Source: Brucella thiophenivorans | GTDB lineage: Bacteria > Pseudomonadota > Alphaproteobacteria > Rhizobiales > Rhizobiaceae | NCBI RefSeq assembly: GCF_002252445.1 | Contig: NZ_NNRJ01000012.1 | Span: 156,408 to 220,407, forward strand | DNA: 64,000 nucleotides | Direction: 5' to 3' | Shown: positions 41,068 to 49,193 of the stretch, in pieces | How the letters are laid out: every line of letters begins with the position of its first letter | Position numbering within the stretch: position 1 is the stretch's first letter | Program-made: the position numbers and the translations under genes | Notes under the pieces: generated by a model | What the model was told of the DNA's origin: nothing | Databases searched by the model: none | Seen by the model: only the letters and a program-made list of their open reading frames with translations

Positions 41068-41700
41068 TTACGACTGCCAGCTTCTCAGGCCGATCCATGT
41101 CCGGCGATCCAGGACATAGCGTTCAACCGGAACATTGCCGACCGCAAGCGAATCCGCCATGCCCATGCTGCTGAACTGGAAACCGCATTTATGGATGACA
41201 CGGCGCGAGCCGTCATTGCTGACGCGGCACGAGACATGCAGCCTCTCAATAGGTGTTGCACGAAAAGCCAGATCAATCAGCGCATGCGCGCCTTCGGTGG
41301 CAAAGCCGTGCCCCCAATAGGGTTCGCCCAGCCAGTAGCCGATCTCCAGTCCGTCACCGTGTTTATGCGCATGAATGCCGCAACAGCCCATAAATATGCC
41401 GGTTTCGGCTTGGGTGATGGCGTATATGCAATTGCCCATCTCGCCTTTTCGCACGCGCTCGACAAACTCCACGGCATTTTCGCGGGTGTATGGGTGTGGC
41501 ATACGGGCGAGCATAGCGGAGACGCGAGTGTTATTGGCAAGATAGGAAATTGCATCCACGTCTTCGGTATGCGGCGGGCGAAGCACCAGCCGTTCGGTGA
41601 CGAGAACGGGGCAATCTAAACCGGGCGAGAGATCAGCATAACTGGCCTCCCGCTCACTACAGCTCTCGTAAGAATCTTCTTCTAAAACGTCTATGACCAT
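41068..41700 (-). CDS. GNAT acetyltransferase, RimJ/RimL-like
   Basis: A 210-residue acetyltransferase with VTERLVLRPPHTEDVDAI, GYWLGEPYWGHGFATEGAHALI and RLHVSCRVSNDGSRRVIHKCGF, which match the Acetyltransf_3 group that contains ribosomal protein acetylases. Placement between rpmA and obgE fits a ribosome-linked role, but the substrate is not known. Confidence 0.88.
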   Translation of the reverse strand: MVIDVLEEDSYESCSEREASYADLSPGLDCPVLVTERLVLRPPHTEDVDAISYLANNTRVSAMLARMPHPYTRENAVEFVERVRKGEMGNCIYAITQAETGIFMGCCGIHAHKHGDGLEIGYWLGEPYWGHGFATEGAHALIDLAFRATPIERLHVSCRVSNDGSRRVIHKCGFQFSSMGMADSLAVGNVPVERYVLDRRTWIGLRSWQS

Positions 41701-41817
41701 TGGTCTGTCCTCCAGATGAAAAAAGGGAAGATGGTTGTCCCATCTTCCCTTCGATCTTCTGGCAGGTCGCCATATGTACCGGGTCCATGGGACGCCGGTA
41801 CTTTATAGAGGTCCGGC

Positions 41818-42087
41818 TTACTCTGCTGCTTCCGCGATCGGGTTAACCGACACGTAGGTACGGCCGTTGGCTTTCTTACGGAAAGCAACAGAACCTTCTA
41901 CGGTTGCAAAAATAGTATGGTCTTTTCCGAGGCCAACATTGGCGCCCGGATGCCACTTGGTGCCGCGCTGACGCACGATGATGTTGCCAGAAACAACAGC
42001 TTCGCCACCAAACTTCTTCACGCCAAGGCGCTTCGACTCTGAATCGCGACCGTTACGCGACGAACCACCAGCTTTTTTGTGTGCCAT
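41818..42087 (-). CDS. rpmA: 50S ribosomal protein L27
   Basis: An 89-residue protein near the peptidyl-transferase centre. The standard N-terminus [20 protein letters not shown] and the [15 protein letters not shown] core are intact. A good ribosome site (GGAGAAA) precedes it. It lies 25 bases after rplU. Confidence 0.99.
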   Translation of the reverse strand: MAHKKAGGSSRNGRDSESKRLGVKKFGGEAVVSGNIIVRQRGTKWHPGANVGLGKDHTIFATVEGSVAFRKKANGRTYVSVNPIAEAAE

Positions 42088-42112
42088 TGGATTTCTCCTT
42101 TATCTCTTCTAC

Positions 42113-42544
42113 TTACTCAGCCGACTCGGCCTTGGCTGCAGCCTTCTTAGGCGCTGCCTTCTTTGGCTTTGCGGCTTCGCCTTGAGCGGCGTCTGCCTTC
42201 GGAGCGGACTTCTTGGCTTCTGCCTTCTTGGAAGGCTTCGCACCATCGGTGAGGATCTCCGAGATACGGATGGTCGTCAGTTCCTGACGATGACCGCGGG
42301 TACGCTTGGAGTTCTGACGACGACGCTTCTTGAACGCGATAACCTTGCGAGCACGACCCTGTTCAACGACTTCTGCCGTTACCAGAGCGCCTGCAACAAC
42401 TGGCGCACCAATGGTCGAACCAACCATCAGAACTTCTGCAAATTCTACGATGTCACCGGCTTCACCAGCAACTTTTTCGACCTTGATCAGGTCATTTGCG
42501 GCAACGCGGTACTGCTTGCCACCAGTCTTAATGACTGCGAACAT
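42113..42544 (-). CDS. rplU: 50S ribosomal protein L21 with C-terminal extension
   Basis: A 143-residue protein. Residues 1-102 are the L21 domain ([39 protein letters not shown]). The last 40 are a Lys/Ala/Pro-rich tail, typical of rhizobial L21. GAAAGGAAA lies before the ATG. It heads the rplU-rpmA-GNAT-GNAT-obgE operon from a clear promoter. Confidence 0.98.
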   Translation of the reverse strand: MFAVIKTGGKQYRVAANDLIKVEKVAGEAGDIVEFAEVLMVGSTIGAPVVAGALVTAEVVEQGRARKVIAFKKRRRQNSKRTRGHRQELTTIRISEILTDGAKPSKKAEAKKSAPKADAAQGEAAKPKKAAPKKAAAKAESAE

Positions 42545-42729
42545 TTGTTTTCCTTTCGGGTCGTTCGGTCCAGCTCTCATACCCTTTAACGCAAGCGCCC
42601 TGGGCACGGGCCGTCTTTTTATCAGTCGGTTGATTTGGAGGCCGCCTGGCCTCCTGATCAGAGCCCGGAAAACCGAAAATCTCCAATCAAAACAATAGAC
42701 GCGGAATGGTCCACGCATAAAGTCAGGTG

Positions 42730-42759
42730 CTTATAGGTATGAGGCAGCGGAAAAGTCAA
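42730..42759 (-). promoter_or_regulatory. Promoter of the rplU-rpmA operon
   Basis: Read leftward, TTGACT, 18 bases, TATAAG. The resulting leader of about 180 bases contains a GGAGGCC...GGCCTCC hairpin near 42640-42660, a possible site for ribosomal-protein feedback. The remainder of 42545-42898 shows no gene. Confidence 0.7.
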
Positions 42760-42898
42760 GAATTTTCGTGCCGGAATGCAAATTAGCTCTTGTCTAATTC
42801 TGCTTAGCCCGTTATTGAGCCGCTACACACTTAGCATTCGCTTTAGATGCTTACAAACGGTACGATTTTTTGATCGTTTTTACCGTAGTGCACCATGC

Positions 42899-42992
<94 letters not shown>

Positions 42993-43164
42993 AATCTGTT
43001 AAATCAAATACTTACAAGAAATTCGACTTACTCGTTGGGATATCCCTGCGCGGATCAGCGTTTGTCTCCAATCAAGGGCCACGCTCAAGGCACACTCTTC
43101 CTCTTGGACTTCTCGTTACTATGTGATCTAAACGCTTGCTATTGTATGGCGTGCGTGGGGACCA

Positions 43165-43902
43165 ATGCCGATCGAGATCAATGAAGTGCTGAGGCGTTCT
43201 GAGCAGGGGGCAACCGAGCCTTACATCTGCCGTGGCTCGGATGGAAAACTCTATTTTGTTAAGGGAAAAGGGGCCGGTTACGACTCACTAGTTAAAGAGT
43301 GGGTTGCGGGCCAACTTGCTTTACGCCTCGGTTTGCCTGTTCCGCGTTTTTGTATCGTCACAGTTCCGCAGGAGCTGTATGAAGCTGGCCGTATTGGAGC
43401 CTTGCGGGACCTTGGATTCGGTTTACTTTTCGGCTCCGAGAATGTCGAGAGCGCTAATGAAATGTCTTTCGTCAACATCCATCAGGCTCCGGCAGAGTTG
43501 AAACTCGAGATCGCTGCGTTCGATTGGTGGATTCAAAACGGAGACCGCACGCTGACCGACTCAGGCGGAAATCCTAATCTCCTTTGGTCGGAGACAACAC
43601 ACCGACTTGTTGTAATCGATCATAATTTGGCCTTCGACGAAGAAGTAACGCTTCATTCACAACTTCAAAGCCATATATTTCGTAGTTCACTGTTTGAAAT
43701 TTGCGACCACAAGGATCTGCAGGACCGTCATAATGCAAGGTTTGAAGAAGCTTTGATAGATTTACCCCAGATCCTTGGTGACATCCCAGAGCGGTGGCAC
43801 TATGTAGACGACGCATGCACGGTCGATATTAACTTGTCGCTAGACCGTATTGAGAGCACACTGAAGCGACATCGGAAGCCAGCGTTTTGGGAACGAACAT
43901 GA
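43165..43902 (+). CDS. HipA-like kinase
   Basis: A 245-residue protein that resembles the short HipA-type kinases (HipA_2 group). It shows KLYFVKGKG (candidate ATP-binding lysine, residues 28-35), WWIQNGDRT with the catalytic-loop Asn125 and Asp127, and VIDHNLAFD with metal-binding Asp152. HipA kinases of toxin-antitoxin systems phosphorylate glutamyl-tRNA synthetase, but short forms such as this have no established target. No HipB-like antitoxin precedes it; instead its stop overlaps the next gene's start (ATGA), so the pair must be read together. It is the first gene of the island, next to the tRNA. Confidence 0.8.
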   Translation: MPIEINEVLRRSEQGATEPYICRGSDGKLYFVKGKGAGYDSLVKEWVAGQLALRLGLPVPRFCIVTVPQELYEAGRIGALRDLGFGLLFGSENVESANEMSFVNIHQAPAELKLEIAAFDWWIQNGDRTLTDSGGNPNLLWSETTHRLVVIDHNLAFDEEVTLHSQLQSHIFRSSLFEICDHKDLQDRHNARFEEALIDLPQILGDIPERWHYVDDACTVDINLSLDRIESTLKRHRKPAFWERT

Positions 43903-44732
43903 GAAAGCATGCTGTAAGCTATGCGATAATCCGTTTCCAGCCACACATCGAAACGGAAGAATTCGCTAACATCGGTATAGTGCTCGTCGCGCCGAGAATG
44001 GGCTATCTGGACTTTAGAATAGAGACTAGACGCCTTAGCAGGCTGACAAGCTTCTTCGATAGCGTTGAGGCAGCGACTATTCGCGGCGTCCTAAAGAGCT
44101 ACTATGTAGAACTTAAGCGGATAAGAGATCTCGCCGGTCATACAGGGAGCGGGCAAGGTCGCTTTGAGTTCGAGCCAAGCGACAACGCCGAGCATCTTTT
44201 TCATGCGCTGACAAAGGATCGCGAAGGGGTGATCCGATTCAGCGACGTCCGTTTTGCGATAACTGAAAATCCTACAGCTAAGCTCGACGAGCTATTCAAC
44301 TATTATGTCAGAAGGACTTTTGCTGGCTCTATTTATCGTGAAGGTTTATTGGAAAAGCACGTCCGAGGAATTCTGAAACTGCAAGACATTGGTCGCCATT
44401 TCAAGCCTATGGCGTTCTCAGATGGAGTTTACTCAGCGAAATTCCCGTTTGTGGAAATTGTCCAAAATACGCCTCTTAGGGTTTTGAAGCCTATTTATCT
44501 CGGCCAGGATGAACCAACACGTATTCTTGACCACGGTAATAAATGGCTGTTCACCATTAATCGATTGAAGGACAAGCTCCCACCGGACGTGGTCGTTGCA
44601 GTCGAAGGGCCAAAAGATTCCTCAAAACGTAAACAGGCCTTCTTGGAAGCGATAGAACTGTTTCGCGAGAGCGATATCAAGGTGGTAGATGCGCGAAATG
44701 ATATCGAGCTGATCAACGCTATGGAACGATAG
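43899..44732 (+). CDS. DUF3037 family protein
   Basis: A 277-residue soluble protein with the DUF3037 pattern at the N-terminus: MRKHAVSYAIIRFQPHIETE, EFANIGIVLVAPRMGYLDFR, then ISRLTSFF-like and YYVELKRIRDL. The function is unknown. From memory, DUF3037 genes often lie beside a HipA-like gene, and here the two overlap by four bases. That suggests a two-part unit, possibly a toxin with its regulator or partner. The ATG inside the overlap is the natural start. Confidence 0.82.
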   Translation: MRKHAVSYAIIRFQPHIETEEFANIGIVLVAPRMGYLDFRIETRRLSRLTSFFDSVEAATIRGVLKSYYVELKRIRDLAGHTGSGQGRFEFEPSDNAEHLFHALTKDREGVIRFSDVRFAITENPTAKLDELFNYYVRRTFAGSIYREGLLEKHVRGILKLQDIGRHFKPMAFSDGVYSAKFPFVEIVQNTPLRVLKPIYLGQDEPTRILDHGNKWLFTINRLKDKLPPDVVVAVEGPKDSSKRKQAFLEAIELFRESDIKVVDARNDIELINAMER

Positions 44733-44809
44733 CCCCGTGTTGGGAATTTAGGTCCACATCTGGATCAAGCAAAATCACCTTCCAATTGGACTTCCGTTGT
44801 CGGCGGTCG

Positions 44810-44960
44810 GGATAATACTCGGCTCCCCGCCCGGGGCGTCCTACGCGTGATCTTCAAACATTACCGGAGATCAATATGGCTACGATACGAAAGCTAAGAG
44901 CAACGCCAGGTTTGCAGACGACGCATGAAAGCCACTGAGAGCACTCCGAAATCAGCGCCG
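44810..44960 (+). pseudogene. Remnant of an integrase gene start and its upstream region
   Basis: GGCTCCCCGCCCGGGGCGTC, CTACGCGT and the following leader, then ATGGCTACGATACGAAAGCT at 44876, closely match the region upstream of and including the start of the intact integrase (45710-45780). After 24 coding bases an 8-base deletion shifts the frame and a TGA follows within 60 bases. Similarity fades by about 44960. The rest of 44733-45130 has no gene. Confidence 0.75.
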
Positions 44961-45086
44961 AGACCGCAAATTGGCCGATCGATCTACATCGCGGCAAGCG
45001 CACCAGCCAGCGATGCGAGCACTTGCTATGGTATGCAAGAACAGCATGGTGCCTTATCGTTTTGAAAATTCACATGCCGCTATGAA

Positions 45087-45112
45087 AGCAACCCGCTGGA
45101 TAGCGGATTGCT
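45087..45112 (-). terminator. Hairpin after the GlcG/HbpS-like gene
   Basis: AGCAACCCGCT and AGCGGATTGCT pair at 10 of 11 positions with a 4-base loop, 18 bases after the gene's stop. The T run is weak. Confidence 0.45.
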
Positions 45113-45130
45113 AAGTAAGCATCTTTAAGA

Positions 45131-45622
45131 TCACTCGGGAACAGTTGCACCAATGGCTTTAAGCCCAGAAACCGCGCATTCGGCGTCAATTGCGCCTGTA
45201 GGAGCACCACCCACGCCAATACCACCAACCAGAGCATCACCGATCTTGATCGGGAGTCCGCCAGCCTGAATGACCATACGCGGATCCATATCGCGCATTC
45301 CAGCATTTGCCTGCTCTGCTGCGATAAACCCTGCTAGTCCAGCTGTATCGCGTCCTAGTGCAGCAGAAGTAAACGCCTTACCTTCAGCACTTGAGCCGGT
45401 GTGAGGGCCAGAGTTGTCAGCTTTTAGTAGTGTCTTAGTGCTGCCGTCACGCCCTACGATAGCAACACTAACATTGCTGCCTTTCGCACCACACGCCTCA
45501 AGCGCAGCCTGTGCTGACTTCACGGCTAATTCGATTGGCAAATAAGGCGATGTCGGTAATTCTTGAGCTATAGCACTCACTGGCAAAAGAAATACTGATG
45601 TGAACAACAATTTACGAATCAT
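45131..45622 (-). CDS. Secreted GlcG/HbpS-like protein (island copy)
   Basis: A 163-residue protein with a signal peptide (MIRKLLFTSVFLLPVSAIAQ) and one GlcG/HbpS domain: VKSAQAALEACGAKGSNVSVAIVGRDG (in parts), LLKADNSGPHTG, KAFTSAALG, and GGLPIKIGDALVGGIGVGGAPTG. In Streptomyces, HbpS of this family binds haem outside the cell and modulates a sensor kinase; most other members are uncharacterised. The gene sits alone, leftward, between the broken and intact integrase starts. A paralogue is at 61851-62336. The ribosome site is GGGAGAAA. Confidence 0.88.
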   Translation of the reverse strand: MIRKLLFTSVFLLPVSAIAQELPTSPYLPIELAVKSAQAALEACGAKGSNVSVAIVGRDGSTKTLLKADNSGPHTGSSAEGKAFTSAALGRDTAGLAGFIAAEQANAGMRDMDPRMVIQAGGLPIKIGDALVGGIGVGGAPTGAIDAECAVSGLKAIGATVPE

Positions 45623-45756
45623 ATGTTTTCTCCCTTTTTGACAAGAGGGACTTAGACCATACTTATATTTACAATAATATGAATAAATGAATTTGGATCC
45701 TTGGCTCCCCCTCCGGGGCGTCCTACGCGTAATCTTCAATATCTATTGGAGATTAC

Positions 45757-46749
45757 ATGGCAACGATACGGAAGCTCAGAGGACGCTGGCAAGCGCAGGT
45801 CCGCAGACGTGGAATGAAACCACGCTGCAAATCATTCGACAGCAAGACCGAAGCCGAGAAGTGGGCGCGTGAGTTGGAAAGCCAGGTCGACAAGTTCGGC
45901 GCTGCACCAGACACGCGCATTCTTGAAAGCACAACACTCGGCGCACTGATGAAACGATACGCCGAAGAAGTATCACCAGCCAAGCGCGGCGCTACGCAAG
46001 AGATACAGCGCCTCGGCGTGCTTCAGCGTAATGAACTTGCTTACCGAACGCTGGTCGGGCTGTCTCAGCAAGACATTGCATCGTTCAGGGACGAGCGCCT
46101 GAAGACGGTCAAGCCAGCCACCGCCGTTCGTGAGCTTGCTATCCTCAGCCACGTGCTGGACGTCGCCATGCGTGATTGGGGCTATCCCCTCGCCCAGAAC
46201 GTCGTGAAGATGATCCGGCGACCGACCATTAACAATGCACGCTCACGCCGTCTCACTACTTCCGAAGAGCAGCGCTTACTAACCGCCTGTGACGACGGTA
46301 GAGTCGAATGCTTCCGTGCGCTGGTCATTGTAGCCATTGAGACCGGAATGCGCCGTGGTGAGCTTCTGGGACTCAAATGGAGCGACATCTCGCACAATCG
46401 CCGGGTGATCTCATTGGCGATGACCAAGAACGGAACCAGCCGAGAGGTTCCGCTGTCAAAACGAGCCTATGAAACTCTGATGACATTGAAGCAGTGCGAT
46501 AGCGTAGATCAATCTACCCCGTTTGGTATGACTATCTCGGCATTTGATCAGACGTGGAAGCGCGTGATTAAGCGCACAGGCATTGTGGACCTGAAGTTCC
46601 ACGACCTACGCCACGAAGCCGTCAGCCGTTTCTTTGAGCTGGGTTTGAATATCATGGAAGTCAGCACAATCTCCGGTCACAAGGAGTTGTCGATGCTGAA
46701 GCGCTACACGCACTTGAACGCCGAAAATCTTGTTAGTCGCCTTGGTTAA
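45757..46749 (+). CDS. int: Tyrosine-type integrase
   Basis: A 330-residue site-specific recombinase and the most likely agent of insertion into tRNA-Ser. N-terminal Arm-type/SAM-like part (MATIRKLRGRWQAQVRRRGM; core-binding about 60-145) and a catalytic domain with Arg199 in ETGMRRGELLGL, His282 and Arg285 in FHDLRHE, His308 in SGHKEL, and Tyr317 in KRYTHL. All five conserved residues are present. It lies 2.7 kb from attL and 9 kb from attR, further inside than usual. TTGGAGA precedes the ATG. Confidence 0.95.
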   Translation: MATIRKLRGRWQAQVRRRGMKPRCKSFDSKTEAEKWARELESQVDKFGAAPDTRILESTTLGALMKRYAEEVSPAKRGATQEIQRLGVLQRNELAYRTLVGLSQQDIASFRDERLKTVKPATAVRELAILSHVLDVAMRDWGYPLAQNVVKMIRRPTINNARSRRLTTSEEQRLLTACDDGRVECFRALVIVAIETGMRRGELLGLKWSDISHNRRVISLAMTKNGTSREVPLSKRAYETLMTLKQCDSVDQSTPFGMTISAFDQTWKRVIKRTGIVDLKFHDLRHEAVSRFFELGLNIMEVSTISGHKELSMLKRYTHLNAENLVSRLG

Positions 46750-46804
46750 TACAACCTAAGATTGATCCATGACGTTTACATTCAACCCGGAAAGCATTAC
46801 TATG

Positions 46805-46970
46805 TGACAACATTGCCGTCCAAAATCGATCAAAACAGCCAGTTCGATGCAACATAGTCGACTTTGAAACCGTTGAAAACGTCCATTTTCGTTGCGCAAT
46901 GTTGTCAAACGTTTACGCTATGTTGTCACAATGAGCCGATTTCGATGATTTTGGGAATCTGACAACATTG
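46805..46970. repeat. Four copies of a TGACAACATTG motif in both orientations
   Basis: TGACAACATTG at 46805-46815 and 46960-46970; CAATGTTGTCA at 46897-46907; TATGTTGTCA at 46919-46928. Two point right and two left in 166 bases, starting 56 bases after the integrase stop. This resembles a cluster of recombinase-arm, excisionase or repressor sites. Confidence 0.7.
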
Positions 46971-47562
46971 AAATGCTGACGGCGCATCGCGTTACTACGC
47001 CAAAAGCTCGCGCCGTGACCGATCGGAAGCGAATGTAGATAAATCTACACTTTTACATCTCACACATCCCAAGCACTGCCCGCATATATCCCTTGTGGTG
47101 CAGTGCCGAAAACATATTCGCTCAACGACATGACGTGATCGGAATGCTGTCGAAGATCTTCGAGCCGAACGAATACGACAGATCAAAATCACACTACCGG
47201 ATGATGCGCGGCGGACGATCAGCAAATTCTGCCATCGTGCCTGGACGATTGCTGGAGACGCGACGCGTTGATCTTTCTTCCACGTCGGTGGAATAGAACC
47301 TCCTCATTGAAGCTGCCGCAGATCCAACCAGCTGCGACGCACATGTCGAAGTCCTAGAAGGAAGCAAGGGTGCCGATGGGGATGCCTTATGGCGCCACCG
47401 AGCTCCCAAGACTGGAGCCTCCCTTATCAGAAAAACCGCCACAGCGACTCACTGGCGAGTGTTTGCGACCGGGGAGCACAAACGTCAGCAATCGACATCA
47501 CGGAGCGCGCCTGTGGCGATCCTCGAGTCAAAGAGAGTGCAGCCGGAACATCTACTGGCTTA

Positions 47563-47713
47563 ACCGGAAGGTATTTACTGCTTACCCACCCTTCTCACAC
47601 TTCCGGTCCAGAGAAAATACAGCGTGGACGCCGAAGGCGGCCGCAAGCCCCTTGGGGCGCGCAGGCGAGCCGCGTAAGCGGCGAGGTAGGAGTGTCACTG
47701 ATAAAACGTGACA
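47563..47713. repeat. Cluster of four inverted repeats, origin-like
   Basis: ACCGGAAG (47563) with CTTCCGGT (47600-47607); GCCCC-tt-GGGGC (47647-47658); GCCGC-gtaa-GCGGC (47669-47682); TGTCAC (47693-47698) with GTGACA (47708-47713). The block is GC-rich and is followed by a strongly AT-rich segment, a layout seen at plasmid replication or transfer origins. No replication or relaxase gene is visible. Confidence 0.6.
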
Positions 47714-47830
47714 GAATAAACGTCTCGGCTATTATTATTATTCTTATATATATTATATTAGTATACGCGACGCTTTTCCGGTCACGCTAAATAAAATTTG
47801 TCTTGTTGTGCATTCTCGTCAGCACTTCGC

Positions 47831-47836
47831 TATAAT
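47831..47836 (+). promoter_or_regulatory. -10 box upstream of the basic island protein
   Basis: A perfect TATAAT lies 34 bases before the ATG at 47870. No good -35 is at the normal distance (TTGTGC is 19 bases upstream). Confidence 0.45.
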
Positions 47837-47869
47837 AAAGGTATAGCAATAAATTTGAAGAGCAACCTC

Positions 47870-48448
47870 ATGGGTAGACCAAAACTAAATATGACGCCGG
47901 ACGAATATGCGAATCACATCACCAACGGCGCCAACCTAAGAAAGAAAAAGCAACGTCGGAAACAAGCAGAAGAAAAAGCAGCAAAAGGTCATCTCAGCGA
48001 TACGGAGATCGAAGAACTTATACAGACTTTGCTTTCCATGCCTTTGAGTGAGGCGTCTCTCTTTCTTGCCAAACTACAGCGTAGCTACAAAAAAGAGTAT
48101 GGGATTGAGATTCCTGGCTTAAAAGAAGCATCTTTTGCAGGCTATGTTTCCGACCAAGAGGCTCCAGAAGCTTTCAATCGCCGCCACAGCAGAGCACGAC
48201 GATTATCACTTATCAGGATGTTTGCCGCCACAGCTATTGCGCGTTCTAAGAAACGCGTGCGCGACGAAAAATATTCTTTGAAGGAAGCACTTGAGGCGGC
48301 GAGGCTCAAAATGGATGTGAAGACTTATAAAGAGAGTAAACGCGCCGCGAAGAAAAGCATGTCGAAGAAGGAAGAAATTGCAACCATTAGGAAGAGGATC
48401 GGAAAAAATTCCACGGCCACTTCTGGGGTGGCTCCAACGGATGTTTAG
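47870..48448 (+). CDS. Lysine- and arginine-rich island protein of unknown function
   Basis: A 192-residue, highly basic, mostly helical protein (MGRPKLNMTPDEYANHITNG start; basic stretch at 24-40; a middle with GYVSDQEAPEAFNRRHSRAR; a basic tail). The charge suggests nucleic-acid binding. I do not recognise the family. It converges with the serine recombinase gene, their ends 3 bases apart, and follows the inverted-repeat cluster, so a role at that site is possible but unproven. Confidence 0.65.
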   Translation: MGRPKLNMTPDEYANHITNGANLRKKKQRRKQAEEKAAKGHLSDTEIEELIQTLLSMPLSEASLFLAKLQRSYKKEYGIEIPGLKEASFAGYVSDQEAPEAFNRRHSRARRLSLIRMFAATAIARSKKRVRDEKYSLKEALEAARLKMDVKTYKESKRAAKKSMSKKEEIATIRKRIGKNSTATSGVAPTDV

Positions 48449-48451
48449 CGT

Positions 48452-49015
48452 TCAAGCATAGCCGTTCTTAAGCAACCGAGTGAGCGTTCGAGGGTGTATA
48501 TGATGGCTAACCGCAATTTCAGCCATAGTTGCTCCGCCAACTGATATGGCAGACCGTGCAACATCCAGCTGGTCTGGTGTCATAGCTCGTTTACGTCCTA
48601 TACGGCTACCACGCGCTTTGGCAGCCGCCATACCAGCACGCGTGCGCTCGCTCACCAATGACCGTTCAAATTCAGCCATTGCGGCAAGCAGATGAAAGAG
48701 CAAGCGTCCACCTGACGATCCAGTATCAATGCTTTCGCTCAATGAGCGGAATTGAATACCGCGCTCCTCTAGCTCCCTGACGAGCTTAATCAGATTGAAT
48801 AAAGACCTTCCCAACCGATCCAACCGCCAAACGGTCAACGTATCACCGGCCCGCAATCGCTTGAGCAATTTCGAAAGTCCTGGGCGAGTAAACTCGGATC
48901 CAGATATACCCTCGTCTGTCAGCACATCATGACAACCGGCAACTCGGAGTGCACACAGCTGCAAATCAAGATTCTGTTCCGTTGTGCTTACGCGAGCATA
49001 TCCAAAGTTTCGCAT
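48452..49015 (-). CDS. Serine recombinase (resolvase/invertase family)
   Basis: A 187-residue small serine recombinase. The catalytic domain (1-125) has the nucleophile Ser10 in YARVSTTEQ, then LSKLLKRLRAGDTLTVWRLD, RLGRSLFNLI and AEFERSLVSERTRAG. The C-terminal helix-turn-helix (about 140-185) ends HPRTLTRLLKNGYA. Enzymes of this size resolve Tn3-type cointegrates or invert DNA. No transposase accompanies it, so it may be a relic or an independent accessory gene. Confidence 0.94.
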   Translation of the reverse strand: MRNFGYARVSTTEQNLDLQLCALRVAGCHDVLTDEGISGSEFTRPGLSKLLKRLRAGDTLTVWRLDRLGRSLFNLIKLVRELEERGIQFRSLSESIDTGSSGGRLLFHLLAAMAEFERSLVSERTRAGMAAAKARGSRIGRKRAMTPDQLDVARSAISVGGATMAEIAVSHHIHPRTLTRLLKNGYA

Positions 49016-49080
49016 CGTGCGCCAAGCCTTACTCTTCCGGGATCTTGCAGCGAATATACCCGGTAAGGGATTGATTTAAA

Positions 49081-49193
49081 GGAACCTTTTTATGCAGAGC
49101 GGGTTTTCTGTTGACCACGGAGAGCCGACTGAAGGATATCAGCAGCTTACAGTGATGGCGAAATTGCTGGATATTTCATGTCAGAAAGGTTCC
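49081..49193. repeat. 9-bp inverted repeat flanking the divergent recombinase/unknown promoter region
   Basis: GGAACCTTT (49081-49089) and AAAGGTTCC (49185-49193) frame the intergenic gap between two divergent genes. It could be a recombinase (res-like) site or a coincidence. Confidence 0.35.

Larger units (their letters stand above)
46750..47869. other. Gene-free, repeat-rich stretch after the integrase
   Basis: About 1.1 kb with no convincing gene: the open frames here overlap one another, lack ribosome sites and have odd composition. It holds four copies of TGACAACA-type sites (46805-46970), a cluster of inverted repeats (47563-47713), a very AT-rich part (47725-47800) and a promoter for the next gene. 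Confidence 0.7.

Noticed and set aside
47563..47713. A definite oriT or oriV
   Set aside because: The hairpins fit, but no known nick site, iteron series, relaxase or replication gene is visible, so it stays a candidate only.
47093..47790. Several overlapping open frames of 67-133 residues after the integrase
   Set aside because: They overlap in different frames, have no ribosome sites, and run through hairpin-rich or AT-rich non-coding sequence.
48452..49015. A complete Tn3-type transposon
   Set aside because: There is no transposase and no terminal inverted repeats of the expected kind around the recombinase.
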